Notes: generated from the letters alone by a model not told the origin. 64,000 bases of DNA from CALOBA01 sp942491465 (GCA_942491465.1 CALOBA010000074.1:1-64000); one strand, 5' to 3'. Shown: positions 19,485 through 29,101, numbered from the stretch's first letter. Numbers and translations: made by a program.

Positions 19485-21247
19485 TTGACCACGCTCGAAC
19501 AGCACCAAGGGCGCGTCGGCGGTTTCGCCGATGCAGCCGCCTGGAATGCCCTCACGGGTGCCGAGTCGCTCGACGGCTTCGCCAGCGCCTGGCTCGGGCT
19601 GCAGTGCCGACTCATCGGCGATGTCGAGCGCGGCGTCGTGGTCCTGCGCGAGGCCGGGTCCGACGACTTTCGCCCGCACTGCTGGTGGCCCGCCGACGCC
19701 GATGCGGGGCCAGGGCTACCGGCGGTGGCCGAGCTGGCGCTGGCGCAGCGGCGCGGGGTTGTGCGCCGGCAGGACGACGGGGCAGGGCAGGGCAGGACGA
19801 TCCTCGCCTGGCCGCTGTTGGTGGCCGACGAGCCCGCGGGCGTGGTTGCGATCGAGGCCGCCGTCGGCGGCGACGCCCGCGCCGCCGAGGTCATGCGCCT
19901 GCTGCAATGGGGCGCGGTCTGGTGGCAGGCGCGGCTGGCGGCGTCCGTTGCCGGTGAGCCCGGCAGCAGCGACCTGACCCCGGTGCTCGGGGTGCTGGTC
20001 ACCACCCTCGATCAGCGCCGCCTGGAGCCGGCGGCCACGGCGATGGCCACCGAGCTTGCCGTCAGCCTGGATTGCGATCGGGTGGCCTGCGGCCTGCGCA
20101 GCGGGCGGCAGACACGGGTCCGGGCGCTGTCGCACTCGGCGGATTTCAACCGCAAGGGCCGGCTGATGCGCGACCTGGCGGCGGCCATGGACGAGGCCAT
20201 CGATCAGCAGGCCATGGTCGTGCTGCCGGCACCGGCGGACGACACCCTGGCTACCCACGCCCACCGCCAGCTTGCAGAGCACCATGACGACCGCGCCGTC
20301 TGCTCCGTCGCCTTGAGCGATGCCGGGCGGATGATCGGCGCGCTGACGCTGGAGCGGGCCGCCGGGCCGCCGTTCACGGCCGCTGAGCTGGCCCAATGCC
20401 GGCACCTGGCGGTCTTGCTCGGGCCGGTGCTGGAGGCCAAGCGCCGCGAGGAGCGCTGGATCGGCCGCAAGGTCTGGGATGCCGGCGTCGATCTGTTGCG
20501 GCGGCTGCTCGGGCCTGGGCGTCTTGGACGAAGCTGGCGGCCGTCGTGTGGTGGGTTGACGGTCTTTCAGCGTCGCCGTCGGGCCGTTTGGATATCGGCG
20601 CCGGGGTGCTCGAGGGCCGGGTGAGCGATCGGTGACGGCGCCGTGGATGGTATATGCGCGCGTGGTGCGACCGGACGACGCGTGCCAAGGACGAGGCGAG
20701 CTGGAGGACAAGGACTGCGTTGGAGAGGCCAGGGACACGAGGCGAGAGGAGGCGGAGTAGGCTGGCGCGTGGAGCGGGATGCTGGGCGCAGAGGGAGGGG
20801 GGACCTGCGAGGAGGCTGGCGCCGTTCGACGGCGTGGTCGTCGCCGGCGACCTGACCCAATCCATCGGTGCCCCCGTCGCGCGCGGCGACGTCCTGTTCA
20901 AGCTGGCACCCCTGGATGAGTACCGCGTCGTGCTGCAGGTGGACGAGCACGACATCGGCGAGATCGCCATCGGCCAGGCCGGACGCATCGCCCTGGCCGG
21001 ATTGCCCCAACAGCCGCTGGCGTTGACCATCACCCGCCTGACCCCGATCGCGGTGGCGGAGGAGGGGCGCAATCAATTCCGCGTCGAGGCCGCGCTGGTC
21101 GACCCCACCCCGGCGCTGCTGCAACAGCTACGCCCGGGGATGCAGGGCATCGGCAAGATCGATATCGGCGAGCGCAACCTGTTTTCGGTTTGGACCCGTC
21201 GGCTGCGCCACTGGTTGGCGCTGTCGTGGTGGTCCTGGGCCGGCTGA
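19485..21247 (+). pseudogene. GAF-domain / HlyD-type periplasmic adaptor fusion, heavily frameshifted in the middle
   Basis: Residues 1 to about 340 form a clean frame with GAF-like segments (LACVAL-type repeats around DCDRVACGLRSGRQTRVRAL). After LLRRLLGPG near 20515 the frame falls apart for about 300 bases: pieces in different frames (SGRLDIGAGVLEGRV; AKDEA...ELEDKD-like) still resemble the TM, biotinyl-lipoyl and coiled-coil parts of HlyD. The frame then resumes at RRLAPFDGVVVAGDLTQS and ends normally at 21247. The intact protein would be a membrane-anchored GAF-HlyD adaptor of about 600 residues. It lies 15 bases before the M50 gene. Confidence 0.65.
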
Positions 21248-21262
21248 GGCCGGGGCGGGGAG

Positions 21263-23410
21263 ATGGCCGAGTCGCTATTCAGTCAGAGTTGGTACCGGGT
21301 GGCCGGGCTGAAGCCGCGGCTGCGTGCGCACACCCGCATTCACCGCCACGACTATCGCGATCAGGTCTGGTACGTGCTGGAGGATGCCGCCTCGGGCCGC
21401 TACCACCGTATCTCCGCCACGGCCTACGGGCTGATCGGCATGATGGACGGGGAGCGTACGCTCCAGCAGATCTGGGATGCGGCCCAGGGCCGCGACGGTG
21501 ACGACGCCCCGACCCAAGATGAGACCATCCGCCTGCTCGGTCAGATGCACGCGGCCGACGCCCTGGTGGCGGACCTGCCCCCGGACAGCCAGGAGATCGC
21601 CCAGCGCCGCGAACGCCAGCAGCAGAAGAAGCTGCGGCAGCGCCTGGCCCAGCCGCTGGCGGTGCGCATCCCGCTGTTCGACCCGGACCGGCTGCTCGAG
21701 CGCGGGTTGCCGCTGGTGGGCTGGCTGTTCTCGCCGCTGGGCTTCGGGCTCTGGTTGCTGCTGATCGCCACCGGCACCGTGCTCGCGGCCAGCCATTGGT
21801 CGGAGTTGACCAATAATCTGGCCGATCGGGTGCTCAGCGCCCAGGGGCTGGCGCTGTTGTTCATCAGCTATCCGCTGGTCAAGGCGGTGCATGAGTTCGG
21901 GCACGCCTTCGCCGCCAAGCGCTGGGGGGGGGAGGTGCACGAGATCGGCATCATGCTGCTGGTGCTGATGCCGGTGCCCTACGTGGAGGCATCCTCAGCC
22001 TCGGCCTTCCCCGACAAGTACCGACGCATGGTGGTCGGCGCCATGGGCATCATGGTGGAGCTGGCGCTGGCGGCAATCGCGCTGCTGCTGTGGCTCGCGA
22101 TGGAGCCCGGGATCAGCCGCGCCCTGGCCTTCAACGTCATGCTCATCGGCGGGGTCTCGACGCTGTTGTTCAACGGCAATCCGCTGCTGCGCTTCGACGG
22201 CTACTACGTGCTCGCGGACTGGCTGGAGATCCCGAACCTGGCCACCCGCGCCCAGCGGCATCTCGGTTGGCTGGCCCAGCACTATCTGTTCGGGGCGCGG
22301 GATCTGGAGCCCCCGGTGCTCGGCCCCGGCGAGGGGCGCTGGCTGGTCTTCTACGGCATCAGCTCGTTCCTCTATCGCCAGCCGATCTTGTTCGCCATCG
22401 TCCTGTTCATCGCCGGGCAGTCGTTCTTCATCGGCGTGCTGCTGGCGATCTGGGCGGTCTCGACCCAGCTGCTGTGGCCGCCGATCAAGGGGCTGCACTT
22501 TGTCCTGACCAACCCGAAGCTGGACCGCCGACGGGTGCGCTCGGTGCTGGTGACCGCCGGCGTGGTCGGCGCGCTGGCGCTGTTGATCCTGGTGGTGCCG
22601 ATGCCCTCCTGGACCCGCGCCGAGGGTGTGATCCAGCTCCCCGAGCAGGCCGGCCTGCGGGCGAGGGCCGATGGCCAGGTGACGCGGCTGGTCGCCGCCG
22701 ACGGCAGCCGGGTCGATGCCGGGCAGCCGGTGGTCGCGATGCAGGACCCGTACCTGGACCTGCAGGTGGCGGTGTTGCAGGCCAGGCTGCGCGAGCTGGA
22801 GGCCAGACTGACCCGGGCTCAGGTCGACGACAGACCCGGCACCCAGGTGGTCCGCGAGGAGATTGCCCAGGCGCGCCGAGACTTGACCCGCGCCGAGGAG
22901 CGGCGCGCCGACCTGGTGCAGACGGCCCCCATGTCCGGCCCGCTGATCGTGCCCGACGCCGCCGATCTGCCGGGGCGTTTTCTGCGCCGCGGTGATGTCG
23001 TCGCCTATATCGGTGGCCTGGCCGACGCCAACGTCCGGGCGGTGGTGGAGCAGCGGCGGGTCGGCCTGGTCCGGGATCGGCTCCTGGGCGTCTCGTTGCG
23101 GCTGGACGCCCCGGGGGCAGCGGCCGAGCCGAGCCGGGTGCTGCGCCTTGTGCCCTCGGCGACCACGCGGCTGCCGTCGGCGGCCTTGGGCAGCGACGGT
23201 GGCGGCCGCATCCCGCTCGACCCCAGCGATCCGCGCCGACGCACAGCCCTCGCTGGGGTCTTCGTGATCGATCTGGCGCTGACGCCGGCCTTGGGGGATG
23301 CCTATCCGGGCCAGCGCGTGCTGGTGCGCTTCGACCACGGCGCCGAGCCGCTGGCGGTGCAGTGGTTCCGCTCGCTGCGCCAGCTCTTCCTGGCCCGGTT
23401 CGGGGTCTGA
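21263..23410 (+). CDS. M50-family site-2-protease-like membrane protein with HlyD-like domain
   Basis: A 715-residue protein. The N-terminal 90 residues resemble a PqqD-like fold (WYVLEDAASGRYHRISATAY). Several TM helices carry the zinc motif VHEFGHAFAAKRWGG near residue 209 and a second motif NPLLRFDGYYVLADW near 305, the HExxH plus (N/L)DG pair of intramembrane metalloproteases. The C-terminal 250 residues are a lipoyl/HlyD-like barrel with a coiled coil (AVLQARLRELEARLTRAQ). The layout suggests a membrane protein that links inner-membrane proteolysis to an adaptor reaching into the periplasm. It probably forms an operon with the GAF-HlyD remnant before it and the SecA-like gene 28 bases after it. 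Confidence 0.85.
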   Translation: MAESLFSQSWYRVAGLKPRLRAHTRIHRHDYRDQVWYVLEDAASGRYHRISATAYGLIGMMDGERTLQQIWDAAQGRDGDDAPTQDETIRLLGQMHAADALVADLPPDSQEIAQRRERQQQKKLRQRLAQPLAVRIPLFDPDRLLERGLPLVGWLFSPLGFGLWLLLIATGTVLAASHWSELTNNLADRVLSAQGLALLFISYPLVKAVHEFGHAFAAKRWGGEVHEIGIMLLVLMPVPYVEASSASAFPDKYRRMVVGAMGIMVELALAAIALLLWLAMEPGISRALAFNVMLIGGVSTLLFNGNPLLRFDGYYVLADWLEIPNLATRAQRHLGWLAQHYLFGARDLEPPVLGPGEGRWLVFYGISSFLYRQPILFAIVLFIAGQSFFIGVLLAIWAVSTQLLWPPIKGLHFVLTNPKLDRRRVRSVLVTAGVVGALALLILVVPMPSWTRAEGVIQLPEQAGLRARADGQVTRLVAADGSRVDAGQPVVAMQDPYLDLQVAVLQARLRELEARLTRAQVDDRPGTQVVREEIAQARRDLTRAEERRADLVQTAPMSGPLIVPDAADLPGRFLRRGDVVAYIGGLADANVRAVVEQRRVGLVRDRLLGVSLRLDAPGAAAEPSRVLRLVPSATTRLPSAALGSDGGGRIPLDPSDPRRRTALAGVFVIDLALTPALGDAYPGQRVLVRFDHGAEPLAVQWFRSLRQLFLARFGV

Positions 23411-23438
23411 TGCGGCGCGCGCGGTGCCGGCTGAGGTC

Positions 23439-25422
23439 ATGGGTCTGTTCGAGTCACCGCCAATCCCACGTCCGGGCCCCATCCTCGGCGCCTACCCCGA
23501 GCGCGACCTATCCCGGCTGACCCTGCTGGAGCGGCTGGCCGACCGCACCATGGGCGGCGCTGCGCGGGACCTTCCTGCCGATGCCCGGCGCTGGCGGCCG
23601 GTGCTGGCCCGCATCGAGCAGCAGCAGCAGCGCCTGCAGGGACTGGACGCCGCCCGGCTATCGCAGGAGGTCTTGTCCGTGCGCCAACGGCTGCGCCGGG
23701 ACGGACTTGCGCAAGCCCCTTGCATCCACGCCTTCGCGCTGATCCGCGAGCTCGCCCGGCGGGCGCTGGGCATGGAGCACTACCCGACCGTGCAGATCTG
23801 CCGGCGGCTGGGCCATGCTCCAGGGCCGGCTGATCGAGATGCAGACCGGCGAGGGCAAGACCCTGGCGGCGACCCTGCCGGCGGCCACCGCGGCCATGGC
23901 CGGGGTGCCGGTGCATGTGATCACCGTCAACGACTATCTGGTGGCGCGCGACGCCGAGCAGCTGCGCCCCCTCTACCAGGCCCTGGGCCTGCGGGTCGGC
24001 ACCGTCGTAGACGGCATGGATCATGCCGCACGGCGTGCCGCCTACGACTGCGATGTCTGCTACGTCACCAACAAGCTGCTGACCTTCGACTACCTGCGCG
24101 ACCGCATGGTCCGTGGCGGCATGGGCGGGCTGCGGATGCGCTTGGACAGCCTGTTCGGCGAGCAGGCCATCGGCGACAAGCTGCTGTTGCGTGGGCTCTG
24201 CTTCGGCATCGTCGACGAGGCCGACAGCATCTTGATCGACGAGGCACGCACCCCGCTGATCATCTCCGGGCGCGGCGATGACGTCGATGACGGCGACGAT
24301 CCGGCGACTTGGCGCGAGGCCCTGGGCATCGCCGCCGAGCTGCGCGCGCCGGAGCACTACCGTCTGCGCCGCGGCGAGCGCGAGGTCGAGCTGAACAACG
24401 CCGGCCGCGCTGCCGTCGACCGCTTGCGACCGGGGCATCGACCCTGGGGCAATCGCCGCCAGCGCGAGGAACTGGTGCGCCAGGCCCTGTACGCCGAGCA
24501 CCTGCTTGCGCGCGACCGCCATTATCTGGTCACCGACGGCAAGGTCCAAATCATCGACGAATACACCGGTCGGGTGATGCCGGACCGCAGCTGGGAGCGT
24601 GGTCTGCATCAGCTGGTGGAGACCAAGGAGGGCTGCGAGCCGACGCCGCGCAACGAGACCCTGGCCCGGATCAGCTATCAGCGGTTCTTTCGCCGCTATC
24701 TGCGCCTCGCCGGCATGACCGGTACCGGCCGGGAGGTCGCCGCCGAGCTCTGGGCGGTCTACCACCTGGGCCTCGCCCTGGTCCCGACCCATCGACCCTG
24801 CCGGCGGCGGCTGTTGCCGACGCAGGTCTTTGCCGACCAAGACAGCAAATGGCGGGCGGTGGTCGAGGAGATCGCCCGGCTGCGAAGCGCAGGCCGACCG
24901 GTGCTGGTCGGCACCGTCTCCGTGGCGGCGTCCGAGGCCCTGGGCGAGCGTCTGACCCGGGCGGATATCCCGCACCACATCCTCAATGCCCGCCAGGATG
25001 GCGATGAGGCGGCGACCATCGCCGATGCCGGCCAGCCGGGCCAAGTCACCGTCGCCACCAACATGGCCGGTCGCGGGACCGACATCCGTCTCGGGCCCGG
25101 CGTGGCGGGGCAGGGCGGTCTGCACGTCATCGCCACCGAGCGCCACGATGCCGGGCGCATCGACCGCCAGCTCATCGGCCGCGGTGCCCGCCAGGGTGAT
25201 CCGGGCAGCGCGCGGATCATCGCCTCGCTGGATGACGATCTGATCGTCAAGGGGCCTTGGCGCTGGGCCGCCGGGCTGCCGATTGCCGGCATCCCCGCAC
25301 GCATCCTGTTGCGCGTCGCCCAGGGCAGCGCCGAGCGCCGGCATGGGAAGGTGCGTCGGCGTTTGCTGCGCCTGGACGAGCAGCTTGGGCGGCTGCTGGC
25401 GTTCAGCGGGCGGCCCGAGTGA
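23439..25422 (+). pseudogene. SecA-like preprotein-translocase ATPase, one frameshift
   Basis: The N-terminal 120 residues (MGLFESPPIPRPGPILGAYP onward, with ALIRELARRALGMEHYPTVQ) are in one frame. A single extra base near 23799 shifts to the frame reading AGGWAMLQGRLIEMQTGEGK. The ATPase has Walker A (MQTGEGKT), the DEAD segment VDEADSILIDEARTPLI, MTGTG and NMAGRGTDI, so the SecA motor is all there. It is about 660 residues and ends soon after the helicase core, lacking the C-terminal zinc finger and linker of housekeeping SecA. It is thus a specialised accessory SecA linked to the M50/HlyD genes. Its stop overlaps a possible GTG of the next gene. Confidence 0.8.
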
Positions 25423-25478
25423 GCGCGCCCGGCACCGACACCCAGAAACACGTCAAACAGAGGCTCCCGTTGACCCCG

Positions 25479-26336
25479 ATGCAAAGATATACAAAGGCGC
25501 AAGGCTTGCCCGTGAAGGGGGCTCGACGGGGTGTCGCGCTCGCCGCGCTGCTGGCGATAGGCGGCGGCCCCGTGGCCGGCGAGACGCTCGGCGGCTTCGA
25601 CTGCCTGATCGACCCCGAGGGCATCGCCGAGGTCAGCACCCGAGAGGAAGGCATCCTCGACGCGCTGCTGGTCCAGCGCGGCGACTTGGTGGCGGCGGGC
25701 CAGGTCATCGCCCGGCTCAACCGCGATGTGGAGCAGGCCACCGTCGATCTCGCCGAGGCCAGGGCGGGGCTCGATGCCGAGATCGATGAGCTGCGCGAGG
25801 GCCTGGCCTTCGCCGAGCGCGAGCGCGAGCGCATCGACCGACTCTCCAAGGCCAAGGCCATCTCCGCCACCGAGAAGGACAAGGCGACCAGCGAGGCCAA
25901 GCGCGCCGCGCTGCGGCTCGAGCAGGCCTTGGAGCAGCAGCGCATCGCCGAGCTGGAGCTCGAGCGTGCTCGGCGGCTGTTGGCCAACCGCACCGTGCGC
26001 AGCCCGCTCGACGGTCTGGTCATGGAACGGTTGATGTCCCCAGGCGAGTCGGCCGAGAACCGCCCGATCATCAAGATCGCCAAGATCGATCCGCTGTACG
26101 TCGAGATCTTCGTCCCGGTAGACCACTACGGCGCCATCGCCACCGGCATGATCGCCGACGTCACCCCGCGCTACCCGGGCGCCGCCAGCCACCGCGCCGA
26201 GGTCGTCGTCGTCGATCAGATCATCGACGCCGCCAGCAACACCTTCGGCGTGCGCCTGTTGTTGCCCAACCCGGACAACCGCATCCCGGCGGGCGTGCGC
26301 TGCGACATCCGCTTCGCTGACCAGGCCGGGCCTTGA
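25479..26336 (+). CDS. Membrane-fusion protein, RND-type periplasmic adaptor
   Basis: A 285-residue HlyD/AcrA-like adaptor. It has a signal-like segment (GVALAALLAIGGGPVAG), a lipoyl half-motif (STREEGILDALLVQRGDLVA), a long coiled coil (IDELREGLAFAERERERIDR), the second lipoyl half (NRTVRSPLDGLVMERLMSPG) and a barrel. Starts at GTG 25419 (overlapping the SecA stop), ATG 25479 or GTG 25512 are all possible; the last gives a compact signal peptide. No outer-membrane channel or RND pump gene is present nearby. It closes the putative export operon. Confidence 0.8.
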   Translation: MQRYTKAQGLPVKGARRGVALAALLAIGGGPVAGETLGGFDCLIDPEGIAEVSTREEGILDALLVQRGDLVAAGQVIARLNRDVEQATVDLAEARAGLDAEIDELREGLAFAERERERIDRLSKAKAISATEKDKATSEAKRAALRLEQALEQQRIAELELERARRLLANRTVRSPLDGLVMERLMSPGESAENRPIIKIAKIDPLYVEIFVPVDHYGAIATGMIADVTPRYPGAASHRAEVVVVDQIIDAASNTFGVRLLLPNPDNRIPAGVRCDIRFADQAGP

Positions 26337-26351
26337 TTTGAAAAATCTATC

Positions 26352-26855
26352 ATGAATCTCAACGCCCTCGATGGACTCGACCGCGATCTGCAACAGTCCC
26401 TGCTGAGCCAGATCCGCGACCTCTGGACCCATACCTCCACCGCCCTGGAAGGCAACACCCTCACCCTGGGCGAGACCAAGTTCGTCATCGAGGAGGGACT
26501 GACGGTTTCCGGCAAGCCGTTGAAGGATCACCAGGAGGTGATGGGGCATGCGCGGGCCATCGAGCTGATCTACCAAGGGCTGGACGGGACAGTCACCGAG
26601 TCGCGCCTGTTCGACCTGCACCGGGCGGTGCAATCAGAGGCCGTGACGGATATCTACAAGCCCTACGGGGCCTGGAAACGGGAGCCGAACGGGACTTATG
26701 CCGTTACCGAGGAGGGGCGCCAGACCTTTATTGAGTACGCCTCACCAGAAGATGTGCCCGCGCTGATGCGCGAGTGGCTGGGGGAGCTCAACGAACAGGC
26801 GAGCGACCAGCAGGCAAAGCGAGATCGTAGGCACAACGGCGGGGACGCAGGATGA
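26352..26855 (+). CDS. Truncated Fic-family protein (N-terminal part only)
   Basis: The frame encodes LWTHTSTALEGNTLTLGETK, which contains the inhibitory helix motif (S/T)xxxE(G/N) of AMP-transferring Fic proteins, then GKPLKDHQEVMGHARAIELI, the usual entry to the Fic core. The core continues to DVPALMREWLGELN, but the catalytic HPFxxGNGR loop is missing and the reading frame ends after a charged tail at 167 residues. It cannot be an active AMPylase. It is either a pseudogene or a free inhibitory-helix domain. Confidence 0.75.
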   Translation: MNLNALDGLDRDLQQSLLSQIRDLWTHTSTALEGNTLTLGETKFVIEEGLTVSGKPLKDHQEVMGHARAIELIYQGLDGTVTESRLFDLHRAVQSEAVTDIYKPYGAWKREPNGTYAVTEEGRQTFIEYASPEDVPALMREWLGELNEQASDQQAKRDRRHNGGDAG

Positions 26856-26952
26856 CTGACGTCCCATTCAAACCCTGGCGGGCCCTGTTTTCCAAATGAT
26901 CTGAAATACAGCGAATTTGCTCATGCCTAGGCGTCGAAATCCAGCCCAAAAA

Positions 26953-26965
26953 TATACCTGTTTCT
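26953..26965 (-). promoter_or_regulatory. Candidate Ter-like site, copy A
   Basis: The minus strand reads AGAAACAGGTATA followed by TTTTTGG. One of four copies of this 13-mer in 5 kb. Same orientation as copy B; opposite to C and D, which lie beyond dif. Confidence 0.45.
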
Positions 26966-26997
26966 TGATGACGCGAATAGGTGATGTAAATAGCAAC

Positions 26998-27070
26998 CGA
27001 CGGCGAAACGGGTTCGGCAGGCGATGGGGCGGGGCGCCCAGCAGACGATTCTGAGTGCGCTTGAGCGATG
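26998..27070 (+). pseudogene. Fragment of a second kfrA
   Basis: About 60 bases are nearly identical to the part of the kfrA gene at 30120-30190 that encodes ERVRQAIGQGAQQTILSAL, but on the opposite strand. The flanks are unrelated to kfrA. This suggests an earlier duplicated or rearranged copy of the region. Confidence 0.75.
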
Positions 27071-27157
27071 CCGAGCGCGCCGAGATCCTCGTCGTGGCCA
27101 ACAGTGGAGGAGGGCACGCAGAAGGCAGCCTGATTTTTGCGACATCTTCTTTGACAA

Positions 27158-28156
27158 CTAGCGGCGCGGGCGACACCGCAAAGCGTTGCAGGTAAGCAGC
27201 CCAAGCGAGACACAGACCAGCGAATCGTTGCGTTGCGACCGGGCACGCCGCGGCGGTTCGTAGGCGCGAAGCGCACGTCGCAGAATCAGCTTCGGTAGTT
27301 CGGCATCGTCAGGGTAGAGGATCGGCATGATCGCGCGACGTGTGCGGTTCTCGCGTACGGGGTTACCGTTGCTGTCGACGCCGAGGAACGTAAGGTTGCA
27401 GCGCGGGTGGATATGGGGTTCCTTCTCGACGACGACCGGCGTGTCGGGCGCGAGGCTGCCGGCCATCAGTTCGCTCAAGCGCTCCACGTCCGCGTTGATG
27501 CGGTCGTTGCTGTCGCTTCGCCGGGCAAGCCTGTCATGCAGGGCAGCCAGGGTCGTGCGATAGCGGCGCGGCAGATTCGCCCAAAGAAAGCTCGCTTGCA
27601 CCGGTGTGCGCGGCTCGATCTGCAGCTTGCGCGTCGCTTGGCGTCGGCTCAAACGCGCGCGACCCATCAAGGCCAAGTGCATTTTCAGCAGCGGCTGATC
27701 AATCCACTCGGGATGGCTGGACTGTGCGTCGGCGTGCAGGACGCGGCGCTCGTCCATCGCCCGCACCACCCGCTCGAAGCCATGCTTGCGTGTATTGACG
27801 GTCGCTGCACTGGCGAGTGTGGCGGGGCTGCATGCGAGCAGGCCCGGCATCAGCACCGTCACGCGGCCGTCCTGGGGCAAGGCGTCCTGCGCCGCTGGCG
27901 ATAACGCCCGTCGCACAGCGGCGTCCGTGTGATCGAGTCGGGGCAGATCCTCGGCGAGTTGTGCGCGTGCCGCATCGCCGTCGGCCTCCGGGTAGGCCCA
28001 GGCGAAACGGCCGCCGTCCGCGAGGATGTCATCCGCGAGCACCCGCAGCGCCGTTTCCAGGTTATCCAGGCGAACGCTCATCTCGACGCGCAGCGCATTG
28101 TTGGTCATTTCTCGCAAGGCCTGCTCGTCCTGCTGTTCGGGGGTCGTGATGGTCAT
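27158..28156 (-). CDS. tus: DNA replication terminus site-binding protein, Tus family
   Basis: A 332-residue protein that aligns by eye along most of E. coli Tus: VLMPGLLAC...VNTRKHGFERVV matches the Tus region VRLPGVLC...INKLKTTFEHIV, and EWIDQPLLKMHLALMGR...ASFLWANLPRRY matches the part around RFGWANKHI. Length is close to the 309 residues of Tus, with an extra C-terminal tail. Tus bound to Ter blocks DnaB in one direction and so traps forks at the terminus. A copy of the 13-bp motif lies 33 bases upstream of its ATG in a promoter-like context (TTGACT, 18-base gap, TATAAA), as expected for autoregulation of the kind known for tus/TerB. The gene lies under 1 kb from a dif site. Confidence 0.75.
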   Translation of the reverse strand: MTITTPEQQDEQALREMTNNALRVEMSVRLDNLETALRVLADDILADGGRFAWAYPEADGDAARAQLAEDLPRLDHTDAAVRRALSPAAQDALPQDGRVTVLMPGLLACSPATLASAATVNTRKHGFERVVRAMDERRVLHADAQSSHPEWIDQPLLKMHLALMGRARLSRRQATRKLQIEPRTPVQASFLWANLPRRYRTTLAALHDRLARRSDSNDRINADVERLSELMAGSLAPDTPVVVEKEPHIHPRCNLTFLGVDSNGNPVRENRTRRAIMPILYPDDAELPKLILRRALRAYEPPRRARSQRNDSLVCVSLGLLTCNALRCRPRR

Positions 28157-28188
28157 GGTGACTTCTCATTGCTGTATCAACCTGGATT

Positions 28189-28201
28189 TATACCTGTTTC
28201 T
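28189..28201 (-). promoter_or_regulatory. Candidate Ter-like site B in the tus promoter
   Basis: The minus strand reads TTGACT, an 18-base spacer ending AGAAACAGG, then TATAAA, so the 13-mer AGAAACAGGTATA overlaps a plausible sigma-70 -10 box upstream of tus. A protein bound here would block its own promoter. Confidence 0.5.
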
Positions 28202-28689
28202 AACTATGACAGTCAAACACTCAAGAAAGCCAACGCCTAACCCATCTTTATTTCTCTATCAGATAGATCACGACAGGGCGGCGGCGGGCACCTCGGCGGA
28301 AGAATACGGCGTTGCACGATGCGTTTGAGAGCCAGCAGACGACGAGGGGAGGGGAAGGGTTAACGGTTGAACAAAGCTGCGCATAGATGGTGAACAAGGC
28401 GGCGACATCTTGGCTGTGCACGGCGAGCGCATGGGCCATCGCCGCGGTAGGGAATCGAGCAGGCGCAACAGCGCGGCGGTGATCGAGCCGAAGTTCCCCC
28501 CGCGCTCGGCGGCGCGGGTGACCAGCGCGCGGCTGTTGGGTGCGGCGCGCACCAGGCGGTCGCTGCCGCTGTGGCGGCGCGCCTGGCGCTTGCGCTCGAC
28601 AAGCGCCGCGCTATGCGCCAGCAATTCCAACTTTGCCTCTACCGCTTGCCAGCGCGGCGACGAGGCGGTGGTTAGGCGGGCTGCAAGGC

Positions 28690-28860
28690 ATCGATCATGG
28701 AGTCGAGCAGGTGCTCCCAGATATCGAAGGGATAGCCCTTGGTTTTGAGCGTACTGTTGTTTTCGTTCTCGATCTTCCAGCGGCTGCGTGGTCAGCTCGC
28801 ACCAGCCGACCTTCAGGGCATCGTCGCCGTCGCGCAGCGGCACTGGAACGCGCCCGCTGC
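28690..28860 (-). pseudogene. Transposase remnant
   Basis: On the minus strand, one frame gives ALKVGWCELTT and, after a frame break, another gives RWKIENENNSTLKTKGYPF. The latter is a motif of a family of DDE transposases (WKIENE...LK..GY) usually followed by HNFGHG, which is missing here. It is only a scrap of the gene, with internal deletion. Sequence to its left (28268-28690) stays open but has no recognisable domain. Confidence 0.6.
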
Positions 28861-29044
28861 GATGCCGGCGCCGGCGGCGCTAGCGGCCTTCGTCGAGACG
28901 CCCGAGGGCATGGACCTGGGCTCGAACTTCATCCTCCTTGAGCACAGGAGCGATGAGCACTCGGCGGCGGCCTGGACAGAGGCGCTCAAGACGGCACTCC
29001 CGGGGCTGAACGTCACCGTGGTGCAAGGCACCAGTGATCCCTGA
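28739..29044 (+). CDS. Unrecognised C-terminal protein fragment
   Basis: The frame reads PADLQGIVAVAQRHWNAP, then FVETPEGMDLGSNFILLEHR and AWTEALKTALPGLNVTVVQG before the stop 30 bases left of dif. It has protein-like composition, but its start overlaps the antisense transposase remnant, so it is probably the 3' end of a gene cut by that insertion. No family is recognised. Confidence 0.35.
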   Translation: MVLSVLLFSFSIFQRLRGQLAPADLQGIVAVAQRHWNAPAAMPAPAALAAFVETPEGMDLGSNFILLEHRSDEHSAAAWTEALKTALPGLNVTVVQGTSDP

Positions 29045-29073
29045 TCGGTGCTTTCAGCAAGGTCGATTACTCG

Positions 29074-29101
29074 ACTTTACATAATATACATTATGCGCAA
29101 T
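29074..29101 (-). other. dif: dif-type XerC/XerD recombination site
   Basis: Read on the minus strand this is ATTGCGCATAA (XerC arm), TGTATA (centre), TTATGTAAAGT (XerD arm). Against the E. coli dif arms GGTGCGCATAA and TTATGTTAAAT there are two mismatches in each arm, with an identical centre and a perfect CATAAT/ATTATG inner palindrome. XerCD acts here to resolve chromosome dimers at the terminus. It could instead be a plasmid or IMEX dif, but the Tus gene and the polarity of KOPS-like octamers on both sides favour the chromosomal site. Confidence 0.8.
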
